Shown here: positions 48,108-64,000 of the stretch, in pieces
Position numbering within the stretch: position 1 is the first letter of the stretch
How the letters are laid out: every line of letters starts with the position of its first letter
DNA from: Sanderia malayensis
Lineage: Eukaryota; Cnidaria; Scyphozoa; Semaeostomeae; Pelagiidae
Direction: 5' to 3'
Length of the DNA: 64,000 nt
Assembly (NCBI GenBank): GCA_013076295.1
Contig: RQOL01000855.1
Location: 2,542,001-2,606,000 of the forward strand
Notes under the pieces: model-generated
The model's input: only the letters and a program-made list of their open reading frames with translations
What the model was told of the DNA's origin: nothing
Database searches by the model: none
Translations under genes and position numbers: made by a program

Positions 48108-50815
48108 TCATTGCGAGAAAACACCTTTACGATCTAATGTTATGCTTCGGTTGAGATCGTCGTCCCCGACAATTTCTCGTAGCGGTGGATAACTACTCTC
48201 GGATGGATCGGTTACTTTGTTCGTTTCGATTTCTTCTTCCTCGTTGAATGACGACGATTCCTCGTCAGATATCGGCGGGAGGATTCGGTATTTGTCAACT
48301 TCGTCTTGAATGTCGCCATGCTCGGTATTATACTACGGAAAAACGAAAAATTTCTCGGTAAAGCGTGTGCGAAGGCGAAGAACGCAAGGAGATACAAATG
48401 AATTGCTCGCACACCTCGGAATGACCGTTCGGGTCGATCAGATTTTCAGATAACATCGAGTTCATTCTCTTCGGCGTGTGGTCCTTCAGATTGGTGAGAA
48501 ATACAGCCCCTGATAGCAGCAAGATACCTGCGGAGGAGGAAAAATGACGCAATGCAAGAATAACAATGGTTATAATCAACTCAGTAAGTACTCGGGCTGG
48601 TGAAAACGTTTAGATATTTCTGATTGCGTTGAATAAAATAAAGTATTAACAAACTGGGACGAAGCTCGTGAGACAATCGCAAAAAATGTTCCCCTTTGAG
48701 TACGAATCCCCCCTCCCCAAGTTCAATGTTGTTTTGTAAAAATATCGCCGAGATGGAAGGTACATTATACAAAATCTCACAAAAAGATTGAATTGAAGGA
48801 GGGAGGGGGAACAAGTTTATGTTTGTGATTTTGGAAGCGTTATTCAAAACAGTGAAACAGCTTGTAAATTTCACGGAGTTCGTTCCAGATTGAAGTGTAA
48901 CAGAGAAAGGTGTTATTATAAAATAACAATTTATTACAACAACACTTACCAATGATCTCAAGAGCGATTAGCCATGGGTGAATTGAAGTGATGCTTTTCA
49001 CAAAGATACAATCCTCAATAAAAGCTATTGCAGGCATGACAGCAAGCACCTGGTTTGTTGGTTTTGGACCTAATTATGAGCCAGAAAAAGCAACTATATT
49101 ATCATAAGAAAAGCAACTATATTATCATAAGAAAAATCTATTGTAAGCCAGTTAGGTTCCCAGATAAGTAGCAATGTTGCAAGGACTGACTCCCAATAAT
49201 TGATGCAATTGTTAATTCACGATAATAACTGGTTTCTGGTTTCAAAGTAACATGGCTTGGAGTTTGAGAAAGATCCGCGACATACCTATTTTCTTGGAAA
49301 GATGCTGAACCAAGATAGTTGCTAGCCAACCAGTTGCCAATCCAAGAAATATAATTCCAACAATGGTCCGTGACTTGAGCCAATAGGTCTGAAAAGAGAC
49401 ACAATGCTACATTAAAACCATTTGCTTGTAATGAAATGTTAGTTAGCTGTGCACAAAAGAAAACTTTTTTGTTTAGCCAACAATACACACATAGGAATAA
49501 CATACCTCTCCAACACTATCACTGTGCTTTGCGGCAACCCAACAGATAACAGCAAAAACTCCAGCTGTGAAGTTTTGACCAAAGCTTGCAACAGAATAGT
49601 GGATTTCTCCTCTATTTGCTCTCCAGAACACTGCAAGAATACACATGGAAGGAACTTGAAATTCTAAGCAAAACAACAAAATAACGGCAAATGATTTCTA
49701 TAAGCTTTTATGGGTTAATCAATCACACTTTCATTATTGTTTGCAATTTCAAAAACAAGAGAGGGGTTTAATTCAAAATTTTCCCTTGTAAGGGGGTCTA
49801 TTAGAAGGGGTGCTTAATAGAGCTTTTGCAGTAGTTGTCTGCACCAATCTTCAAGACTTCAGGGTACATATGATTAATTCAAAACACACGCAAACCCTTA
49901 CCTGTAGAAATGGCCCATAAAATTGAACCAAACACCAATGCTAGCATCCCATAAGTTAGTTCTACAGGATGAAGACATGCATCATATACTTCTGAGTAAG
50001 TTCTACGATAATTAGGAGTTGTATTGTTCAAAGACATTGTGCTATTGGCACTTGTGGCATTTCCACTGATGGAGTTGCAGTTGGCAGAGCTTTGCTGAAT
50101 AACCGGCACAACAATCATGATCACGGAAATAAACCCTAAAACCATTCCAATCTTCACGTAAGAATTAATGGTTGACTTGATCTAAAATGCAAAGACATGC
50201 TGTATTACAAGTCTTCAAATTTGACTTTGAGCATGGCAATTTTGCTTGAGATCTTGGATGCACCAAACGTATTGTTCAAAGAGTCCCTCAAGGCATACTT
50301 GCCATGCTCTGCAAACTGTGCATACTTTATTAAACAGGGGCAAAACTGCTTGCCTTTCTTATATTTTGCATTGCACAAGCACAGACAAGCAGTGCACCCA
50401 GACAAAACTAGATAATTACCTTTACAAATGGAAGTCTTTCAAACAGTATTGTAAACCATGGCGTAACAGCCATGAAAACACCAAGCAAAGTAGGTGGGAG
50501 GAACTGTAAACTATACACGACAAGAAGGTAAGGAGCAGCAGTTTGCATCAAGCCCATAAACGGAATTTTCCAATAAATATGCTTGTCTCTAAAATTCCTC
50601 TTGATCTGTGACTTCTCATCGTGGTTTGAAAACGAGCTGTGCGCAATTGTAGCAATAAATAAGGCCAAACTAATAGCACTTTTGCATGAAACTACAAGAC
50701 CAGCGGAGTTCAAATTCGAGACTGCAAAATAGGCCATCAGTGGTGTTGTGCCACGAATAAAAGCCAGTGTCAAAAAGCATGCTACTGCCACTAAATTAAA
50801 CTTGGAATTAGACAT
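48108..50815 (-). CDS. Drug/metabolite transporter superfamily (EamA/SLC35-like)
   Basis: Seven exons (50420-50815, 49902-50181, 49506-49630, 49286-49388, 48950-49069, 48415-48527, 48108-48332) give 453 residues. Ten or so hydrophobic segments are arranged as two halves. The conserved end of the first half, PYLLVVYSLQFLPPTLLGVF followed by AVTPWFT, is typical of SLC35/EamA carriers. The second half contains VASFGQNFTAGVFAVICW, TIVGIIFLGLATGWLATIL and WLIALEIIGILLLSGAVFL. Between them lies an Asn-rich loop with several NxS/T sites, unusual for the family. The C-terminal 90 residues are a hydrophilic acidic tail (SDEESSSFNEEEE). Substrate is unknown; nucleotide-sugar or triose-phosphate carriers are the nearest groups. 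A perfect TGACGTCA lies 127 bp upstream of the ATG. Confidence 0.8.
49780..49832. repeat. Fragment of the interspersed repeat seen at 9064
   Basis: The sequence gcttaatagagcttttgcag and neighbouring gggggtctattagaaggggt are the reverse complement of the start of the 9064 repeat. It lies in an intron of the DMT transporter gene. Confidence 0.45.
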
Positions 50816-51574
50816 CCTAAGTCTTTATCTTTCTATTCCACAATATCATCTGCTTTTACTGGTAATAAGATGACCTTTTTAAAGATTTTAATTCGCCTCG
50901 AACAGCGGTTCACTTTCATTTCCTTCCTAGATATATTTTTCTGACGTCATTGAAAGCGAGCCTCGATTTCACATTAATTAAGTTGGACTTCCGTGTTGAC
51001 AAGATCACATGCCAAAATGTTACATCATAGAAATTAGCCCCGCCCACAATGTAACTCACCCAAACACCTCATTCGCGTATTGTTCACCCATTCAATTCAA
51101 GAAACTCTCCAAAATTCAATAGTCATTTCATTTGAATGGAAATATACCACAGCAGCCAATATGAATGTGTCATAATTAAACCAATATAATATCTAATTAA
51201 TTATCAACAACGTGACAAGACTAAAATCTCGGATTTATACAAATTCAAATATTCAAATACATATACAGATAGATTTGTCGTAATGATCTTCCTCACATTC
51301 TACAATGCAATTTTTCCCACCCCAATACCCAGGAAAGAAACCCTTCCGAATGCCAAAAACCTCAAGTAACAAGGAACTTTGAAGCTGTGGCCCCCAGCAC
51401 CATTAAATATTTTCAAATTCTCTGAAAATATATACTTAAAGGGGACTTTTGTGTCGATATAGAATCAATGTATCATTAGGAAAGCAAAAATAACAAAATT
51501 TCGAGAAATTCTGAAAAATAAACAAAATTAATGTTCTCAAGTGAAAGTGAATCGCCCCAAAACTTGAAGTATAA
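50816..51574. other. Spacer, DMT transporter promoter to MOB3 3' end
   Basis: Both flanking genes are on the minus strand. Apart from the CRE-like site I see no feature; the part beyond 51300 is probably MOB3 3' UTR. Confidence 0.4.
50942..50949. promoter_or_regulatory. Perfect CRE palindrome TGACGTCA
   Basis: The consensus CREB/ATF site, 127 bp upstream of the DMT transporter start codon, in the region expected for its promoter. The motif match is exact; function is inferred. Confidence 0.5.
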
Positions 51575-53328
51575 TCATGCAATTCTCATGGTCATCTCTT
51601 TCTGCAAATAAATAAAAGTAAAGAATGAAAATAGAAGATAAATATGAATGTAAAGTATTATAGTGCTACGCTAATACCTATTACTTCATAAAAGTCAAAA
51701 TGTCTTGTGTGTTCTGATTAAGAACGGTTGTAGAGGGATCAGCTTTGATGAAAACTTACCAAAGGTTCAAGTTCTCGTTTCTCAATTAAACCAAACTCGG
51801 AAGTGAAATAAAAGAAATGCTTATAGCACTGGTTGACATGAGGCTCCTAAAATGAGGTGAAAGAGATAATTACTCAAACTGTTATTGCAGGTAAAGACTG
51901 TTCTCACAAGTAGTAATTAAGTGGTAAATTCATACCGCTTCCAGAAGGACAATTCGATCAAAATGATGGATGTAAACATGAACAAAAACTCGAAACAATC
52001 TCGTGAAAATCTTCTTGACAACAGGTTGAAAATTTTTTGGAAATGGAACACCTGAAATAGAAATAAACATAAAATTGTTAATTAGTTAAACAAGAATGCA
52101 GGTTGCTTTATAAAAAGATACTAAAGATACTAAAAGCTGTTTTACTGAGATAAAATGAAAACTGTCTTACTTGTATCGTGGGGAAAAAGTTCTTCATCGT
52201 TAATCATATTATCAGTCCAGTCCATTAATAATTGAACATACAGACGTGCAGAAACCGCGGTTGGCTTTTTATATTTGTCTCCATCAGCCCAGTAGTAGTC
52301 ATATCTATAGAGATAAATAATAAATAATTCATATAGATCCAATTATGATTCATAATATCATGTGTAGCAGCAAATATTTAAACACACAAAGTTATTAGCA
52401 AGTTTAAATATATTTTCAAACAAGTATGCATTAACTCAATCTTACTTTGGTCCACCAGACATCACTGGACATGATTGCTCTGTGCAATATTCGCTTATTG
52501 TTCCATATATTAAATTTATCCTATTGAAAAAGTCCACAACTGAAAGAAAAAACATGAATAAATAACTAAAGTGATCTCCGGTTCTGTAAAATGTCAGATT
52601 ATTTCAATATATGAGATGAAAATTAATAAACGAACCATGAACTGCGAGCCAGTCGTTCAATCCTTCGCCAGCGGGTAGCTTTACTGCTTCTTTCAGATCA
52701 ATACCAGCACGAAGTGTGGCCTAAAAGTGTACAAAACAAATACCTGTTAAATGAACTGGTGATGATAAAAGCACATGTCAGACAAAATATTACGACTTTA
52801 ATGCTCCAAATCTGTCAAATAAGTACAAATTTCAAATTTACCTTCGCTTTTTTGTGAAGTTGATATTTCAGGGTGCCATCATTCCACTTCTTCTTTGGTT
52901 TAAAAGTCTGCAAAAAAATAATTTAAGTTTTGAGTAGATTACTAACCAATCAACTGAGATTATGTTGACGACTTGTGTATATTAGAGTTAAATTTCGTAT
53001 GAAGTAGCTATACACCAAATAATGTATTGACAAAGATTGCGATATTGACGTGGCTATAATGATAGGCCCTCTTATTTTTCATATTTTACAAACTCTATTA
53101 TAGACCATTTAATTGCTAATGAAGGAGTATTATGCTCATAATGTGAGCGCGACGGATAGGAACATCATATATTGCCATTCTGATCATATAAAAATTCAGC
53201 ATAGATTTATTTTCATGACTTGAAATGAAAAAAACAAAACACGGAAGTTTATTAATTGATGTCACATTTTTACTTACTTTCCCTTTTGCGCTAGCTGGCA
53301 TTTTGAAAATAGCTTTTGAGGCCATCAT
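51575..53328 (-). CDS. MOB3: MOB kinase activator, MOB3 type
   Basis: Eight exons (53278-53328, 52842-52907, 52636-52720, 52446-52539, 52171-52304, 51936-52051, 51760-51846, 51575-51601) give 219 residues, the normal length. Zinc-site residues are present: the Cys pair in [11 protein letters not shown] and the His residues in [12 protein letters not shown]3-type wording ([31 protein letters not shown], ending KEMTMRIA) separates it from MOB1 (YHQHF) and MOB2. MOB proteins bind NDR/LATS and MST kinases in Hippo-type signalling; MOB3 members are reported to bind MST1 rather than activate NDR/LATS. The start is [11 protein letters not shown]; the second Met is equally possible. It is head to head with the zinc-finger gene. 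Confidence 0.95.
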
Positions 53329-53656
53329 GGTAAAGAAGCAGAGTTGGCAGATTCACTTGGCTCAAGAAAGAACAGGCTTTGAAACTTGGTCCAGACAAGA
53401 CAGTTGGTGGTTGATATGAAAATCGCTGTCAGACAGTGTAAAGTGATGACAAGTTTCACACAGCTAAAAACGTGTTGACGAGGTATTTCCTGTTCGAAAA
53501 TAATAAAAAAAATTTCAATTTCAACCTCGTTGTCATTAAATGACGTAGAAATTAGAAAAATGGGAGAGACAGGTACACGCAATTTATTTATGAGCAATGG
53601 CCTAAGTCAAATTGCCTTGGTCTCCCTTTGTTATTATTGATCAGATAAATGGTACA
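53329..53656. promoter_or_regulatory. Compact bidirectional promoter region, MOB3/zinc finger
   Basis: Only 328 bp separate the start codons of two divergent genes, so the promoters must overlap or share elements unless there are distant 5' exons. No TATA box is obvious. Confidence 0.5.
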
Positions 53657-55270
53657 ATGGCTACGATTCCCAGCTTGAAGAAACCATTTACTTCTCAATT
53701 TTGTGATCAGCTTCAAAGGAGAATAAACAGGGATCAAAATACTCGTGGTAAATATACTTGCAGTGTCGGAAAATGTAGAAGAAAGTTCAAGCAATTAGCA
53801 AATTTGCTGCTTCACAAGAGATGTCATAAACCATACTTACAGAATCGAAATGTGGAGCAATTGTCAAATAAATACAAGAATCGGCAGTATTTTCGAAAAC
53901 ACTTAAGATTGATATTATGGAGGGATAAGAAGCCTCCGTTGTGTGAGGGTAAATTAAGTTATTTTAGTTTATTTGTGAACAGTTTCTTAGCAGATATTTG
54001 TCTGAGTATATTCCTTACCAAAATTCTTATTCAAGAGACCTAACATGGCATTTTTCTATTTGTAGCAGCAGCAACGAAGTCTGTGAAAACAAAAACCAAA
54101 GAAAAGTCATCATCACAGCAGAGAAATTCAGCTCATATTTGTAAGCAACAGATATCTGATTCGTTGTTGCCAATCGGTACCTCAGAGCCAAGAGCTCACA
54201 GGAACATAGCATCCAGCATTGATAATGTTTGCTATAATATTCATAATCGAAAGATGCACAAGGTACGCTCTGATGCCAGAGAGAGATGTAGCGGCATTCC
54301 TCAAAGAGACCACGATCGTAGAAGCGAGGAAAGAGTGAGCAGTGATTTGAGTATGCATCCAGAGAGCATGCTCAGTTGCAGATATTGTCAGACATTGTTT
54401 GTTTCTCGGCAATCGCTTATTGAACACGAGACCATTCACAAGTCTGCAAATGGGCACACACAGCAACAGAATGTACATTTTCAGGGGAGTGACAGACAAT
54501 CGTTGGAGTATCAAGCTTCAAAGAGACAAAGGAATTCTGATGTTAATGATGACATGCCATTTGGGATTCAAATCACATCTGCTTTTTCTCTGCAGAGGAA
54601 TAATGCGGAGGGGAAAGGTAGACAATTTCCACTGGACAATGAAGGTGCGGATCGTGGAGAAAAAGGTGTTAATGCTCAAATGCGTTCATCTTTCGCTTTA
54701 CAAAAACGTGAAGGAAGCTGTAATGAATACAAAGGGCATTTTAAGGAACACAGAGAGGTGTGTGATAAGCAATTAATTGGTAATGAAAGAGCTGCTTTTG
54801 AAGCTCATACCGGTTTAGGTTTGGTAGCTGATAACAGAAACACAAGTCTTACCAATGGAGATTGTAGAGAGCAAGACAACAATGTTGTTTACCACACCAG
54901 GGGTACTAAGAAGTCAGACTTGAATCAAACAATCAGTCAACTCAAAGCAAATCAAAGTCCACACACAAATGATCCACCATCATCAACAAATTCGACACAT
55001 GTAAATGACTTTAGCATATTCAAGTGTAGGACATGTGGAGAGGTATTTAATGAGTTGCAGTCTTTGAAGGAGCATAGCAAGACACACGACACTTACCAAT
55101 GCCAGATGTGCTATCGAACGTTCACAACAAAGTGGAATCTAACTAATCATATGCGAAGTCACACTGGCGAAAGGCCCTTTGGGTGCAACATCTGCGGCAA
55201 ACGATTCTTCATGAGACATCACCTCAAGCGTCATCTTGAAAGTCAAAAACATGTCATCAAATTACCTTGA
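53657..55270 (+). CDS. C2H2 zinc-finger protein (five fingers)
   Basis: Two exons, 53657-53948 and 54066-55270, give 498 residues. One C2H2 finger with a C-x4-C spacing lies in exon 1 (about 32-56, YTCSVGKCRRKFKQLANLLL). A second is at about 190-212 (CRYCQTLFVSRQSLIEHETI). After a long hydrophilic linker, three fingers in tandem end the protein (about 417-490), two of them joined by a TGERPF-like linker (HTGERPFGCNIC). This is a likely sequence-specific nuclear DNA-binding protein. I do not recognise an orthologue. The ATG at 53657 is the first Met in frame. A poly(A) signal (aataaa) lies near 55413. It is convergent with the guanylate cyclase gene. Confidence 0.85.
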
Positions 55271-55831
55271 TAAATCAACCAAGAATTGTTTTTTTATTAT
55301 AGATAGTTATACTCTTTAATAACTTGTCATTGATAAATAGTTTAATTGTATATACAACGACTCATCATTTTTTACAGATATTAGAAGAGCTAAATACTTA
55401 TAGTAGTAGTATAATAAATAATCAGACTTGCTATTGGTCAATACCATCCCATATTTAAATATTTAAATTAACATACCTATAAAATTAATATAATACTCTC
55501 ATATATCTATATCTGCCTAAATTCTAGTGATATTTATTGCATTAAGTCAGGGTTGAGTTTTCTTCCGTTTTTCCTTACCCTCGGCCCCCTGTTCCTTACA
55601 GGTTTTCCTTATTGCATCATAACAATTGGCTTTGTTTGAACACACAAAATAACACGAACAAGTCTCGGCTTCTATTTCATTGCTTTGTGAGCATGCAATG
55701 AAGTAGAAGCAAAAGTCTCCACACAAGCAGAAGTCTTCAAAACCTGAAGTCTTTGCAGAACCTGAAGTCCTTATAGAAGCTATAGAAGAAAACATGTTGT
55801 TATGACTCTCGCTCTGTTAACATTGATAGTT
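55271..55831. other. Convergent spacer, zinc finger to guanylate cyclase
   Basis: Holds the zinc-finger gene 3' UTR and the Cys-rich minus-strand frame at 55547-55795. Otherwise AT-rich. Confidence 0.45.
55547..55795 (-). CDS. Small Cys-rich frame, doubtful gene
   Basis: An 82-codon frame with 10 Cys in about 45 residues (CLCGDFCFYFIACS, TCSCYFVCSNKANC) and a Lys-rich end. It lies 36 nt downstream of the guanylate cyclase stop on the same strand, so it may simply be 3' UTR. The first part of the frame is built from a short imperfect repeat (gacttcaggtt). No signal peptide and no family match were recognised. Confidence 0.2.
   Translation of the reverse strand: MFSSIASIRTSGSAKTSGFEDFCLCGDFCFYFIACSQSNEIEAETCSCYFVCSNKANCYDAIRKTCKEQGAEGKEKRKKTQP

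Positions 55832-64000
<8,169 letters not shown>

Overview
This is an AT-rich piece of an animal nuclear genome. Nearly every gene is broken by short GT-AG introns of roughly 50-900 bp, and about ten genes sit in 64 kb. Several families point to a metazoan: a p120/delta-catenin, an adhesion GPCR, a natriuretic-peptide-receptor type guanylate cyclase and a UGA-decoding glutathione peroxidase. Single-copy type genes, small introns and many short inverted-repeat transposons suggest an invertebrate (sponge, cnidarian, tunicate or similar). I cannot name the species or phylum from the sequence. I rebuilt the gene models by hand from splice sites, and for every complete gene the exon lengths sum to a whole number of codons.

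Layout, left to right. (1) 2220-3232 (+): secreted selenocysteine glutathione peroxidase with a candidate SECIS element in its 3' UTR. (2) 4346-8500 (-): FAF2/UBXD8. (3) 8983-11956 (-): Pur-alpha. (4) 12565-19331 (-): adhesion GPCR with a degenerate GPS site and a very acidic tail. (5) 19968-21332 (+): intronless 12-TM MFS protein. (6) 21656-25588 (-): isovaleryl-CoA dehydrogenase. (7) 27086-45032 (-): a 20-coding-exon p120/delta-catenin ending in a DSWV PDZ ligand. One of its introns holds a nearly 2.5 kb palindromic transposon-derived repeat. (8) 48108-50815 (-): drug/metabolite (EamA-type) transporter. (9) 51575-53328 (-): MOB3. (10) 53657-55270 (+): five-finger C2H2 protein, divergent from MOB3. 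(11) 55832 to beyond 64000 (-): receptor guanylate cyclase, cut by the window edge.

The genes are functionally unrelated neighbours, not a pathway cluster. Shared regulation is plausible only at two head-to-head pairs: GPCR/MFS (637 bp apart) and MOB3/zinc finger (328 bp apart). The rest is intron and intergenic DNA rich in MITE-like elements of at least three terminal-repeat types (TACAGTAAAA.., TACAGTCAA.. and TACCGTAA..), a fold-back repeat, trinucleotide microsatellites and several minisatellites. I saw no RNA gene, CRISPR array or bacterial-type feature.
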